In this document: piece by piece, positions 7,923-16,521 of the stretch
Position numbering within the stretch: position 1 is the stretch's first letter
Layout of the letters: every line of letters starts with the position of its first letter
From: an uncultured Microbacteriaceae bacterium
GTDB lineage: Bacteria > Actinomycetota > Actinomycetes > Actinomycetales > Microbacteriaceae
DNA: 64,000 bases
Assembly: GCA_934661165.1 (NCBI GenBank)
Contig: CAKUJB010000001.1
Location: 14,738 to 78,737 of the forward strand
Direction of reading: 5' to 3'
Made by a program: the position numbers and the translations under genes
Notes under the pieces: model-generated
Databases searched by the model: none
The model's input: the letters and a program-made list of their open reading frames with translations, nothing else
Told to the model about the DNA's origin: nothing

Positions 7923-9161
7923 ATGGCGCCCCAGAAGGTGTTCGGGATCGTGCTCGCCGGCGGCGAGGGCAAGCGCCTCATGCCGCTCACCGCGGACCGG
8001 GCGAAGCCGGCGGTGCCGTTCGGCGGGGAATACCGGCTCATCGACTTCGCGATCTCGAATCTCATCAACTCGGGGCTGCGGCAGATCGTCGTCCTCACCC
8101 AGTACAAGTCGCACAGCCTCGACCGCCACATCTCGAAGGTGTGGCGCTCCTCCGGCGTGCTCGACACGTACGTCGCCTCGGTGCCCGCGCAGCAGCGGCG
8201 CGGCAAGCACTGGTTCATGGGCTCCGCGGACGCGATCTACCAGAGCCTCAACCTCGTGCACGACGAGCGGCCGGACATCGTCGTCGTCGTCGGCGCGGAC
8301 CACGTCTACCGCATGGACTTCGCACAGATGGTCGAGGCGCATGTCGAGTCTGGGGCGCCAGCCACGGTCGCCGGCATCCGCCAGCCCATCGAGCTCGCGA
8401 CCTCGTTCGGCGTGATCGAGACCGACAGCGTGCGCTCGGAGCGGATCGCGCGCTTCCGCGAGAAGCCGACCGACGCCGTCGGCCTCGCCGACTCCCCCGG
8501 CGAGGTCCTCGCCTCGATGGGCAACTACGTCTTCGACGCCGACGCCCTCGTCGACGCCGTCTCCCACGACGCGGACCGGCCGGAGTCCCGGCACGACATG
8601 GGCGGCGACATCGTCCCGCACTTCGTCGAGCTCGGTCAGGCCGGCGTCTACGACTTCATCAGGAATGCGGTGCCCGGCTCGACCGACCGGGATCGCGCGT
8701 ACTGGCGCGACGTGGGCACGATCGAGTCCTTCTTCGACGCGCACCAGGACCTCATCGCCCCGCTGCCGGTCTTCAACCTGTACAACGAGCAGTGGCCGAT
8801 CCACTCGCAGCAGATCAACCAGCCGCCCGCGAAGTTCATCCGCGACGCGCAGGGCAACGCCGGCCTCGTCACCGATTCGATCGTCTCGCTCGGGGTCGTC
8901 ATCTCCGGGGCGCGGGTGGACCGCACCGTCCTCGGCCCGTCGGTCGCGGTCGACTCCGGCGCGGTCGTGGCGGACGCCGTCGTCTTCGAACGCGCGACGA
9001 TCGGCGCGGGTGCCGTCATCCGCCGCGCGATCCTCGACAAGGACGTGCACGTCGCGCCCGGCGGGACGATCGGCGTCGATCGCGGGCTCGATCTCGCGCG
9101 GGGCTTCACCGTGACCGAGCAGGGCATCACGGTCGTCGGGAAGGGCGCAAGCGTCAGCTGA
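7923..9161 (+). CDS. glgC: Glucose-1-phosphate adenylyltransferase
   Basis: The 412-residue enzyme makes ADP-glucose from glucose 1-phosphate and ATP, the committed step of bacterial alpha-glucan synthesis. The nucleotidyltransferase domain starts with [13 protein letters not shown] and [10 protein letters not shown] (about residues 11-34). GADHVYRMD gives the metal-binding Asp and the C-terminal third is a left-handed beta-helix. The protein has full family length. It is divergent from glgA/glgM and would supply that enzyme's donor. Confidence 0.97.
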   Translation: MAPQKVFGIVLAGGEGKRLMPLTADRAKPAVPFGGEYRLIDFAISNLINSGLRQIVVLTQYKSHSLDRHISKVWRSSGVLDTYVASVPAQQRRGKHWFMGSADAIYQSLNLVHDERPDIVVVVGADHVYRMDFAQMVEAHVESGAPATVAGIRQPIELATSFGVIETDSVRSERIARFREKPTDAVGLADSPGEVLASMGNYVFDADALVDAVSHDADRPESRHDMGGDIVPHFVELGQAGVYDFIRNAVPGSTDRDRAYWRDVGTIESFFDAHQDLIAPLPVFNLYNEQWPIHSQQINQPPAKFIRDAQGNAGLVTDSIVSLGVVISGARVDRTVLGPSVAVDSGAVVADAVVFERATIGAGAVIRRAILDKDVHVAPGGTIGVDRGLDLARGFTVTEQGITVVGKGASVS

Positions 9162-9177
9162 GCCCGATGTTCCGCGG

Positions 9178-9183
9178 CACAAT
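9178..9183 (+). promoter_or_regulatory. Possible leaderless -10 (CACAAT) of serB
   Basis: CACAAT lies six bases before the GTG at 9190. It departs from the TAnnnT consensus at its first base, so support is weaker than for neighbouring promoters. Confidence 0.35.
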
Positions 9184-9189
9184 GGAGCC

Positions 9190-9828
9190 GTGGCCCGCTT
9201 CCTCCTCGTCCTCGACGTCGACTCGACCCTCATCGAGGACGAGGTCATCGAGCTCATCGCGGAGCACGCGGGCGTGCGCGAGCAGGTCGCGGCGGTGACG
9301 GCGCGGGCGATGCGCGGTGAGCTCGACTTCGCGGGCTCGCTCGTCGAGCGCGTGGCGACGCTCGAGGGCCTCCCCGTCTCGGTGCTCGACGAGGTCCGCG
9401 ACCGCGTCCGGGTGACCGCGGGCGTGCCGGAGCTCATCGCGGGCGTCCAGGCGGCCGGCGGCGTGTTCGCGGTCGTGTCCGGCGGCTTCCACGAGATCCT
9501 CGATCCGCTCGCGGCCTTGCTCGGCATCGATCGGTGGCGGGCAAACCGGCTCGCCGTCCGCGACGGTCGGCTCACCGGTCAGGTCGACGGCCCGATCGTC
9601 GACGCCGCGGCGAAGGCGGCGGCGCTGCGGGAGTGGGCGGCCGGGGCCGGCATCCCGCTGTCGCGATCCGTCGCGATCGGCGACGGGGCGAACGATCTCG
9701 GCATGATGGCCGCCGCGGGGCTCAGCATCGCCTTCGACGCGAAGCCCGCCGTGCGAGAGTCTGCGGACCTCTCGCTGCCGGTACGCGATCTCGCCGCCGT
9801 GCTCGGCGTCCTCGGCCTCCGCGGCTGA
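9190..9828 (+). CDS. serB: Phosphoserine phosphatase, short form
   Basis: The 212-residue HAD-superfamily enzyme hydrolyses O-phosphoserine to serine, the last step of serine biosynthesis. Motif I is LDVDSTL (nucleophile D9, general acid D11), motif II is in VSGGFHEI, and motif III GDGANDLGMM closes the metal site. It lacks the N-terminal ACT domains found in mycobacterial SerB2. The start is GTG at 9190. The gene sits 28 bp after glgC and could partly depend on read-through from it. Confidence 0.93.
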   Translation: MARFLLVLDVDSTLIEDEVIELIAEHAGVREQVAAVTARAMRGELDFAGSLVERVATLEGLPVSVLDEVRDRVRVTAGVPELIAGVQAAGGVFAVVSGGFHEILDPLAALLGIDRWRANRLAVRDGRLTGQVDGPIVDAAAKAAALREWAAGAGIPLSRSVAIGDGANDLGMMAAAGLSIAFDAKPAVRESADLSLPVRDLAAVLGVLGLRG

Positions 9829-9852
9829 GCGGCGAGGCTGGGCGGATTCGGC

Positions 9853-10563
9853 TCAGTGCCCCATGCCGAGTCCGCCGTCGACGGGGATGACGGCGCCCGA
9901 GATGTACCCCGCCTCCTCGGAGGCGAGCCAGCGCACGACCTTCGCGACCTCCTCGGGCGTCGCGAAGCGGCCTGCGGGGATCTGCCGGAGGTACGCGGAC
10001 TGCTGCGCCTCGGGCAGCGCGGCGGTCATATCGGTCTCGATGAAACCGGGCGCGACGACGTTCGCGGTGATCCCGCGGCTGCCGAGCTCGCGCGTCACGG
10101 AGCGGGCGATGCCGATGAGGCCCGCCTTCGAGGCCGCGTAGTTCACCTGCCCGGCGGAGCCGAGCAGCCCGACGACGCTCGAGATGAGGATGATGCGGCC
10201 GAACCGGGCCTTGAGCATGCCCTTCGTCGCGCGCTTGACGACGCGAAACGCGCCGCCGAGGTTCGTATCGACGACGGAGTCGAACTCGTCGTCGCTCATC
10301 CGCAGCAGCAGCGTGTCCTTGGTGACCCCGGCATTCGCGACGAGGATGCCGATCGGACCGAGCGCGGACTCGATCTCGGCGAACGCGGCGTCGAGGCTCG
10401 CGCCGTCGGTGACGTCGGCGGTCACGGTGAGCGCGCCGTCCGGCCCCGCACCGCCGCGGGAGGTCACCGCGACGGGGTGCCCGGCCTCGAGGAAGGCCTC
10501 GGCGATCGCGCGGCCGATGCCGCGGTTGCCGCCGGTGACGAGGACGACGCTGCGCTCAGACAT
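9853..10563 (-). CDS. fabG: 3-oxoacyl-ACP reductase-like short-chain dehydrogenase
   Basis: The 236-residue classical SDR has the cofactor motif TGGNRGIG (residues 10-17), NAG near 77-79 and the catalytic set S129, Y142, K146 in the YAASK context. It closely follows the FabG pattern, including a C-terminal GAVIPVDGGLGMGH. The reaction would be NADPH-dependent reduction of 3-oxoacyl-ACP. No other fatty-acid synthesis gene is nearby, so a different oxoacyl substrate cannot be excluded. The start at 10563 is supported by TAGGCT seven bases upstream. Confidence 0.9.
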   Translation of the reverse strand: MSERSVVLVTGGNRGIGRAIAEAFLEAGHPVAVTSRGGAGPDGALTVTADVTDGASLDAAFAEIESALGPIGILVANAGVTKDTLLLRMSDDEFDSVVDTNLGGAFRVVKRATKGMLKARFGRIILISSVVGLLGSAGQVNYAASKAGLIGIARSVTRELGSRGITANVVAPGFIETDMTAALPEAQQSAYLRQIPAGRFATPEEVAKVVRWLASEEAGYISGAVIPVDGGLGMGH

Positions 10564-10570
10564 GGCTGAG

Positions 10571-10576
10571 AGCCTA
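10571..10576 (-). promoter_or_regulatory. Leaderless -10 (TAGGCT) of fabG
   Basis: TAGGCT on the minus strand is seven bases before the ATG at 10563, in a 40-bp divergent intergenic region. Confidence 0.6.
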
Positions 10577-10591
10577 CTTGGGGAAGGGGCG

Positions 10592-10597
10592 TAGCCT
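10592..10597 (+). promoter_or_regulatory. Leaderless -10 (TAGCCT) of the DUF3099-SURF1 operon
   Basis: TAGCCT is followed by six bases and the ATG at 10604. The intervening GGAGG is too close to the start to serve as a normal ribosome binding site. Confidence 0.55.
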
Positions 10598-10603
10598 GGA
10601 GGC

Positions 10604-10879
10604 ATGGGTCGTCCCGTGGTCATCACGAGCGCGCCGGTCTCGCCCGAGGCCGACCGGCATCGCCGGATGGTGAGCTACACCATCATGATGGCGATCCGCT
10701 TCGCCTGCTTCATCGCGATCTTCTTCGTCGAGGGCTGGTGGCAGCTCGTGTGCCTCATCGGCGCCGTCCTGCTCCCGTACCTCGCGGTCACGCGCGCGAA
10801 CGTGCACGGCGATCCCCATCGGGTCACCCCAGAGTCCCCTGACCGCCGCGGCCTGCCCGCCGGCCAGGATGACGAATGA
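10604..10879 (+). CDS. DUF3099 family small membrane protein
   Basis: The 91-residue protein has two predicted helices: roughly residues 29-43 (MAIRFACFIAIFFV) and 46-62 (WWQLVCLIGAVLLPYLA). A charged tail follows. It matches the actinobacterial DUF3099 family, which has no assigned function. The stop overlaps the ATG of the SURF1 gene (ATGA), so the two are co-translated. A role near cytochrome oxidase assembly is a guess from this coupling. Confidence 0.85.
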   Translation: MGRPVVITSAPVSPEADRHRRMVSYTIMMAIRFACFIAIFFVEGWWQLVCLIGAVLLPYLAVTRANVHGDPHRVTPESPDRRGLPAGQDDE

Positions 10880-11682
10880 GCGGCGCACGTCGCTGGCTCG
10901 GCTACCTCGCCCTCGTCGTCGCCTTCTCGGTCGCCTGCGGCTGGCTCGCGTCATGGCAGTTCGGCCGGAACGAGGAGGCCGCCGAGCGCATCCGCCAGAT
11001 CGAGGAGAACTGGGACTCCGCACCCGTGCCGCTCGCCGAGGTGCTCGCCGGGCCGGACTCGGCCTTCGACCGAACCGAAACCTGGACGCCCGTCGAGCTC
11101 ACCGGCGAGTACCTCGTCGACGAGACGCTCCTCGTGCGCAACCGGCCGCGCGACGGTCTGCCGGGATATGAGGTGCTCGTCCCCTTCCGGCTGCTCGACG
11201 GCACCGTGCTCATCGTCAACCGGGGCTGGCTCCCGGCCGGCGAACGGCAGGCGGAGACGCCGGACACCCTGCCCGAGCCGATGCGCGGGCCGCAGACGGT
11301 CATCGTCCGGCTGCGGGCCGGCGAGCCACCCGTGCCGGGCCGCTCCGCGCCGGCGGGACAGGTCGCGACGATCGAGCTCCCGCTCATCGCAGAGCTCCTC
11401 GCGGCGCCCGTGTACACCGGGGCGTTCGGGGTGCTCGCCGCCGAGCCCGACGCCGACCTCGCCGAGGCCCCGGCGCTCGCATCGCGGCCGGCCGCCGATC
11501 CGGGCCCGCACCTCTCGTACGCGGTGCAGTGGATCCTCTTCGCGGTCATGGCGGGGATCGCCCTGGTCTGGGGCATCTGGAACGAGCGGCGGCTGCGCCG
11601 CCTCAGCCCCGCGGAGCGCGCCTCGCGGGGCGCACGGCGCGACGCGGATGCCGAGGCCGAGGACGCGCTGCTCGACGCCTGA
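10876..11682 (+). CDS. SURF1 family cytochrome c oxidase assembly protein
   Basis: The 268-residue protein has the SURF1 layout: one membrane helix at the N-terminus (LGYLALVVAFSVACGWL, about residues 8-24) and one near residues 215-235. A large extracytoplasmic domain lies between, containing the conserved NRGWLP near residue 115. SURF1 proteins help insert heme a into the aa3 oxidase. This fits the heme-A genes ctaA and ctaB elsewhere in the window. The charged tail after the second helix is cytoplasmic. Confidence 0.9.
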   Translation: MSGARRWLGYLALVVAFSVACGWLASWQFGRNEEAAERIRQIEENWDSAPVPLAEVLAGPDSAFDRTETWTPVELTGEYLVDETLLVRNRPRDGLPGYEVLVPFRLLDGTVLIVNRGWLPAGERQAETPDTLPEPMRGPQTVIVRLRAGEPPVPGRSAPAGQVATIELPLIAELLAAPVYTGAFGVLAAEPDADLAEAPALASRPAADPGPHLSYAVQWILFAVMAGIALVWGIWNERRLRRLSPAERASRGARRDADAEAEDALLDA

Positions 11683-11688
11683 GCGGGC

Positions 11689-13287
11689 TCAGGCGAGTTC
11701 GACGAGCTCCTGGTAGTCGCGCCCCCAGAGGTCCTCGACGCCGTCGGGCAGGATGAGCACCCGCTCCGGGTTCAGCGCCTCGACCGCACCGGGGTCGTGG
11801 GAGACGAGGACGACCGCGCCCGAGTAGGAGGCGAGCGCGCCGAGTACCTCGAGGCGACTTGCGGGATCGAGGTTGTTCGTGGGTTCGTCGAGCAGCAGCA
11901 CGTTCGCCCCGCTCACGACGATCATCGCGAGGGCGAGGCGCGTCTTCTCGCCGCCCGAGAGGACCCCGGCCGGCTTGTCGACGTCGTCGCCGACGAAGAG
12001 GAACGAGCCGAGGACGCTCCGCGCCTGGGTCGAGCTGATGTCGGGCGAGGCCGTGAGCATGTTCTCGAGCACGCTGCGCTTCACGTCGATCGTCTCGTGC
12101 TCCTGCGCGTAGTAGCCGATGCGCAGGCCGTGACCGTGATCGACGCCACCGGTGTCGGGCGCGTCGACGCCCGCGAGGATGCGCAGCAGTGTCGTCTTCC
12201 CCGCGCCGTTGAGGCCGAGCACGACGACCTTCGAGCCGCGGTCGATCGCGAGGTCGACGGCCGTGAAGATCTCGAGCGAGCCGTAGGACTTCGAGAGGTT
12301 GTGCGCCATGAGCGGGGTGCGGCCGCACGCCGCCGGCTCGGGGAAGCGCAGCTTCGCGACGCGGTCGCCGACGCGGACCTCCTCGAGGCCCGCGAGGAGA
12401 CGCTCGGCGCGCGCGACCATCTGGTGCGCGGCCGCGGCCTTCGTCGCCTTCGCGCCGAACCTCGCCGCCTGGAGCTGGAGTGCCGTCGCCTTCTTCTCCG
12501 CGTTCGCGCGCTCCTTGCGGCGGCGCTCCTCGTCGGCCTCGCGCTGGCGGAGGTAGTGCTTCCACCCCATGTTGTACTGGTCGATGACCGTCCGGTTCGC
12601 GTCGAGGTAGAAGACCTTGTTGACGGTCTCCTCGACGAGCTCGACGTCGTGGCTGATGATGACGAGCCCGCCCGGATAGCCCTTGAGGAACTCGCGCAGC
12701 CACACGACCGAGTCCGCATCGAGGTGGTTCGTCGGCTCGTCGAGGAGCATCGTGTCGGCATCGCTGAAGAGGATGCGCGCGAGCTCGATCCGACGACGCT
12801 GCCCGCCCGACAGCGTCCGCAGCGGCTGATCGAGGATGCGCTCGGGCAGCGCGAGGTGCGAGGAGATCGTCGCGGCCTCCGCCTCCGCGGCGTACCCGCC
12901 GCGCGCCTCGAACTCGTCGTTGAGACGCGTGTACCGGCGCATCGCCCGATCCGCGGTGTCCGAGTCGGCCGCGCCCATCTCCTCGGTCGCGCGCGCGATC
13001 TCGGCGGCGAGCGTCCCGAGTCCACGGGCGTCGAGAATACGCGTCCGCGCGGACTGCTCGGGATCCCCGGACCGCGGGTCCTGCGGGAGGTAGCCGATCT
13101 CGCCGTGACGATCGATGCGCCCCGCGGTCGGCAGCGCCTCCCCCGCGAGCGTCTTCGTGAGCGTCGTCTTGCCGGCGCCGTTGCGGCCGACGAGCCCGAT
13201 CTTGTCGCCGCGGTCGACGCGGAACGTGACGCCCGACATGAGGGTGCGCGCGCCCACGCGGATCTCCAGGTCGCTGACGGCGAGCAC
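11689..13287 (-). CDS. ABC-F family ribosome-associated ATPase
   Basis: The 532-residue soluble protein has two nucleotide-binding domains: Walker A GRNGAGKTT with signature LSGGQRRRIELA, then GLNGAGKTT with LSGGEKTRLALA. A charged linker (EERRRKERANAEKKA) joins them, the hallmark of ABC-F factors that act in the ribosomal E site. There is no membrane domain. The start is chosen at GTG 13287 because a GAAAGG ribosome binding site ends eight bases upstream. An in-frame GTG at 13296 would add three residues. It could be a translation factor or a ribosome-protection protein; the sequence resembles the housekeeping type. Confidence 0.92.
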   Translation of the reverse strand: MLAVSDLEIRVGARTLMSGVTFRVDRGDKIGLVGRNGAGKTTLTKTLAGEALPTAGRIDRHGEIGYLPQDPRSGDPEQSARTRILDARGLGTLAAEIARATEEMGAADSDTADRAMRRYTRLNDEFEARGGYAAEAEAATISSHLALPERILDQPLRTLSGGQRRRIELARILFSDADTMLLDEPTNHLDADSVVWLREFLKGYPGGLVIISHDVELVEETVNKVFYLDANRTVIDQYNMGWKHYLRQREADEERRRKERANAEKKATALQLQAARFGAKATKAAAAHQMVARAERLLAGLEEVRVGDRVAKLRFPEPAACGRTPLMAHNLSKSYGSLEIFTAVDLAIDRGSKVVVLGLNGAGKTTLLRILAGVDAPDTGGVDHGHGLRIGYYAQEHETIDVKRSVLENMLTASPDISSTQARSVLGSFLFVGDDVDKPAGVLSGGEKTRLALAMIVVSGANVLLLDEPTNNLDPASRLEVLGALASYSGAVVLVSHDPGAVEALNPERVLILPDGVEDLWGRDYQELVELA

Positions 13288-13345
13288 GGGCAGCACCTTT
13301 CGACACGAGGAGCGGACGGTTACGGCGACGGGAGAGCCGACCGTC

Positions 13346-13352
13346 TAGTCTA
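13346..13352. promoter_or_regulatory. Overlapping divergent -10 elements (bioY and ABC-F)
   Basis: TAGTCTA reads TAGTCT (13346-13351) on the plus strand, six bases before the bioY ATG. It reads TAGACT (13352-13347) on the minus strand, facing the ABC-F gene with a leader of about 55 bases. Two polymerases could not use both at once. Confidence 0.45.
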
Positions 13353-13357
13353 CTGCC

Positions 13358-13984
13358 ATGACGATCACCGCCCCCGTCGCCCGTCCTGTCCTCGTCGACC
13401 TCATTCCGAGGCCGACGACCGCGGCTCGTGCGCTGCTGGTCGACGCCGGCCTCGTGCTCGCCGGCGTCGCCGTCGTCGCGGCGCTCGCGAAGGTCGCGTT
13501 CTTCATCGGCCCGGTGCCGATCACGGGCCAGACCGCGGGCGTCATCCTCGTCGGCGCGGCGCTCGGCGCCCGGCGCGGCGCGGTCGCGCTCACGACGTAC
13601 CTGCTGCTGGGCCTCGCGGGACTGCCGATCTTCGCCGGCCTCGTCGCGGGTCCGCTCTACGTGCTCTCGCCCTCGTTCGGCTTCATCATCGGGTTCATCC
13701 CCGCCGCATTCGTCGCGGGCTGGTTCGCGGAGCGGGCCTGGGATCGCAAGCCGTGGCTCGCATTCGTCGGCTTCGTCCTCGCGAGCATCGTGCCGTTCCT
13801 CGTCGGGGTTCCGTACATGGCGCTCATCCTCGCCGCGGCACTGGGCCAGCCGATCACGTTCGGCAGCGTCATGGAGGCGGGCCTGCTGCCGTTCATCGTG
13901 CCGGGGCTCATCAAGGCCGCGGCGGTCGCCCTGCTGCTCCCGGCCGTCTGGCTCGGCGTGCGCGCGATCGACCGTCGGCGCTGA
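13358..13984 (+). CDS. bioY: Biotin transporter substrate-binding component BioY
   Basis: The 208-residue protein has six predicted membrane helices and the BioY core motifs: FIGPVPITGQTAGVIL near residues 49-64, then LLGLAGLPIFAG. It is the S component of an ECF transporter and captures biotin. No BioM/BioN (EcfA/EcfT) genes follow, so it must use shared energy-coupling subunits encoded elsewhere or act alone. It has a leaderless start at 13358. No BirA or BioQ operator is evident. Confidence 0.92.
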   Translation: MTITAPVARPVLVDLIPRPTTAARALLVDAGLVLAGVAVVAALAKVAFFIGPVPITGQTAGVILVGAALGARRGAVALTTYLLLGLAGLPIFAGLVAGPLYVLSPSFGFIIGFIPAAFVAGWFAERAWDRKPWLAFVGFVLASIVPFLVGVPYMALILAAALGQPITFGSVMEAGLLPFIVPGLIKAAAVALLLPAVWLGVRAIDRRR

Positions 13985-13990
13985 GCCGAC

Positions 13991-14317
13991 TCAGATCGAG
14001 AAGCCGAGGGCGCGCATCATGTCGCGCCCGTCCTCGGTGATCCGCTCGGGACCCCACGGCGGCATCCAGACCCAGTTGATCCGGAACGCGTCGAACACCC
14101 CGTCGAGCGCATTCGCCATCTCCTCCTCGATGACGTCCGTGAGCGGACAGCCCGCGGAGGTGAGCGTCATCGAGACGAGGAGCTCATCCTCGTCCCCGAG
14201 CGAGAGGTCGTAGATGAGCCCGAGGTCCACGATGTTGACGCCGAGCTCCGGGTCGACGACTTCCTTGAGCGCCTCCTCGGCCTCGTCGAAGCGCTCGGGT
14301 GCGAGTTCGGTGGGCAT
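13991..14317 (-). CDS. sufT: Metal-sulfur cluster assembly factor (SufT/DUF59)
   Basis: The 108-residue MIP18/DUF59 protein has VDPELGVNIVDLGLIYDL near residues 21-38 and the conserved cysteine C57 in TSAGCPLTD. SufT-type proteins help mature Fe-S proteins, particularly lipoate synthase and aconitase. It is the last gene of the suf operon, 12 bases after sufC, which supports this assignment over the PaaD paralogue. Confidence 0.92.
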   Translation of the reverse strand: MPTELAPERFDEAEEALKEVVDPELGVNIVDLGLIYDLSLGDEDELLVSMTLTSAGCPLTDVIEEEMANALDGVFDAFRINWVWMPPWGPERITEDGRDMMRALGFSI

Positions 14318-14329
14318 GGTCCCTCCAGG

Positions 14330-15097
14330 TTACTTCGAGTCTCCCGCCGAGACGAGGTAGCGGTCGTAGCCCTCCTCCTCGAGGCGGTCGGCCAGCTCCG
14401 GGCCGCCCTCCTCGACGATGCGTCCCTCGACGAAGACGTGGACGAAGTCGGGTCGGATGTAGCGCAGGATGCGCGTGTAGTGCGTGATGAGGAGGATGCC
14501 GAGGTCGCTCGTCTCACGGGCGCGGTTGACGCCCTCCGAGACGATCTTCAGCGCGTCGACGTCGAGGCCGGAGTCGGTCTCGTCGAGGATCGCGAAGCGC
14601 GGGCGGAGCAGGCCGAGCTGGAGGATCTCGTGACGCTTCTTCTCCCCGCCGGAGAAGCCCTCGTTGACGTTGCGCTCCGCGAAGGTGCGGTCCATGCGCA
14701 GCTCCTCCATCGAGGTGCGCACCTCCTTGATCCACGGCCGGATCGCGGGCGCCTCGCCCGTCAGCGCGGTCTTCGCCGTGCGGAGGAAGTCGGCGACCTT
14801 GACGCCGGGGATCTCCACGGGGTACTGCATCGCGAGGAAGAGCCCGGCGCGGGCGCGCTCGTCGACGCTCATGTCGAGGACGTCCTCGCCGTCGAGCGTG
14901 ACCGTGCCGCCGTCGATCGAGTACTTGGGGTGGCCGGCGAGCGCGTAGGCGAGCGTCGACTTGCCGGAGCCGTTCGGGCCCATGATCGCGTGGGTCTCAC
15001 CGGAGCGGATCGTGAGGTCGACGCCGCGCAGGATCGGCTTGGCGCCCTGCTCGGTCTCGACGCTGACGTGGAGGTCGCGGATGACGAGTTCAGACAT
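14330..15097 (-). CDS. sufC: Fe-S cluster assembly ATPase
   Basis: The 255-residue ATPase powers the SufBCD scaffold. Walker A is GPNGSGKST (about residues 38-46), the signature is FSGGEKKRHEI and Walker B FAILDETDSGLD; the EKKR and DETDSGLD spellings are specific to SufC. The start ATG shares one base with the stop of the Rieske gene (TGATG), indicating coupling. Confidence 0.97.
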   Translation of the reverse strand: MSELVIRDLHVSVETEQGAKPILRGVDLTIRSGETHAIMGPNGSGKSTLAYALAGHPKYSIDGGTVTLDGEDVLDMSVDERARAGLFLAMQYPVEIPGVKVADFLRTAKTALTGEAPAIRPWIKEVRTSMEELRMDRTFAERNVNEGFSGGEKKRHEILQLGLLRPRFAILDETDSGLDVDALKIVSEGVNRARETSDLGILLITHYTRILRYIRPDFVHVFVEGRIVEEGGPELADRLEEEGYDRYLVSAGDSK

Positions 15098-15420
15098 CAG
15101 AATTCCTTCGGGGTGGGGTCGGCGTAGACGATGCCATCGATGATCGTCACGGGGAATGCGGGGACCGGCTCGTAGGCCGGCAGGGAGAGCGCGGCGCCGG
15201 TGCGGAGGTCGAACTTCGCGCCGTGGGCCCAGCACTCGACGGTGCCGTCCTCGAAGAAGCCCTCCGAGAGCGAGACGTCGCCGTGGGAGCAGCGGTCGCC
15301 GATGCAGTGGACCTCGCCGCGGTCGTCGAGCACGACGCAGACGGGGACGTCGCCGAGCATCGAGTACTTCGCCTCGTTCGGCGCGAGCTCCTCGAGGCGG
15401 GCGACCTCCACTCGGGTCAT
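15097..15420 (-). CDS. Rieske [2Fe-2S] ferredoxin-type protein of the suf operon
   Basis: The 107-residue single Rieske domain has ligands C44-x-H46 and C63-x2-H66 (CSHG and CWAH), resembling the ferredoxin subunits of non-heme dioxygenases. Its fixed position between sufD and sufC in many actinobacteria suggests it supplies electrons for cluster assembly or repair rather than aromatic oxidation; this is inference. Its first bases overlap the sufD stop by four. Confidence 0.92.
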   Translation of the reverse strand: MTRVEVARLEELAPNEAKYSMLGDVPVCVVLDDRGEVHCIGDRCSHGDVSLSEGFFEDGTVECWAHGAKFDLRTGAALSLPAYEPVPAFPVTIIDGIVYADPTPKEF

Positions 15421-16517
15421 GCCACGGCCTCCACGGCGGGGAGCCTCGTCTCGAGCTCGGCCTCGACGGCCGCGGCGAGCCGGGCCTGCAGCTCGGGCTC
15501 CTCGATGTGCTGCAGGATCTCAGCGAGGAACCCGATGACGACGAGCCGGCGCGCCTCGGACTCGGGGATGCCGCGGGACATGAGATAGAAGAGCTGGGCG
15601 TCGTCGAAGCGCCCGGTCGCGCTCGCGTGGCCGGCGCCGGTGATCTCGCCCGTCTCGATCTCGAGGTTGGGGATCGAGTCGGCCCGTGCGCCCTCCGTGA
15701 GGAGCAGGTTGCGGTTCTGCTCGTAGCTGTCGGTGCCGACCGCGTCGGCGCCGATGAGGACGTCCCCGACCCAGACGGTGCGGGCGCCCTCGCCCTGCAG
15801 CGCGCCCTTGTAGACGACGTTGCCCTTCGTGTGCCGGCCGACGTGGTGGAGGAAGACCTGGGACTCGAGGTGCTGGCCCTCGTCGGCGAATGCGAGGCCG
15901 AGGAGCTGCCCCTCGGCACCCTCGCCCTCGAGGCGCACGCTCGTGTTGAGCCGCACGACGGCCCCGCCGAGCGAGACGACGATGTGGGTGAGCTTCGCGC
16001 CGCGGCCGACGGAGGCCTGGTGGGCGGACGCGTGCACCGCGTCGTCGTCCCATTCCTGCACGCTCAGGAGCGTGAGGTCGGCGCCCTCTTCGACACGAAT
16101 GCGCACGTTCTGCGCGTAGCGGGCCGCCCCGGAGTGCTCGAGGACGATCGTGCCGACCGACCGGGGCTCGGCGACGACGAGGACGTTCGGCGGGAGGTCC
16201 TCGCCCTGGAGCGCGATGTGGCGGGTCTCGCCCGAGTTGTCGCCGCGCACCCGGATCTCGCTCGTGCCGCCGCGCCGCCAGGCCTTCGCGCTGACGACGT
16301 CCTCCGGACGGAAGTCCTCCGGGGCGTCGCCGACGACCTCTGGCGCCTCGGCGTCGATGAGGGGACGGAGCCGGTCGATGTCGCTCAGCCGCCACATCGG
16401 GTCGCGCCGGTCGACCGCGTCGAAGTCCGCGGGGTCGTGCGACCACGGGCGCTCGTCGCGGGTCTGGACGGGCGCGATCCAACCATCGGCGCTCCCGCCG
16501 TGTGTGTGCTGCTGCAT
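15417..16517 (-). CDS. sufD: Fe-S cluster assembly protein SufD
   Basis: The 366-residue scaffold subunit pairs with SufB. It has a variable N-terminal region (to about residue 95), then a parallel beta-helix, and ends with the SufB/SufD motif [20 protein letters not shown]. It sits four bases after sufB. Confidence 0.96.
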   Translation of the reverse strand: MQQHTHGGSADGWIAPVQTRDERPWSHDPADFDAVDRRDPMWRLSDIDRLRPLIDAEAPEVVGDAPEDFRPEDVVSAKAWRRGGTSEIRVRGDNSGETRHIALQGEDLPPNVLVVAEPRSVGTIVLEHSGAARYAQNVRIRVEEGADLTLLSVQEWDDDAVHASAHQASVGRGAKLTHIVVSLGGAVVRLNTSVRLEGEGAEGQLLGLAFADEGQHLESQVFLHHVGRHTKGNVVYKGALQGEGARTVWVGDVLIGADAVGTDSYEQNRNLLLTEGARADSIPNLEIETGEITGAGHASATGRFDDAQLFYLMSRGIPESEARRLVVIGFLAEILQHIEEPELQARLAAAVEAELETRLPAVEAVA

Positions 16518-16521
16518 GGGA

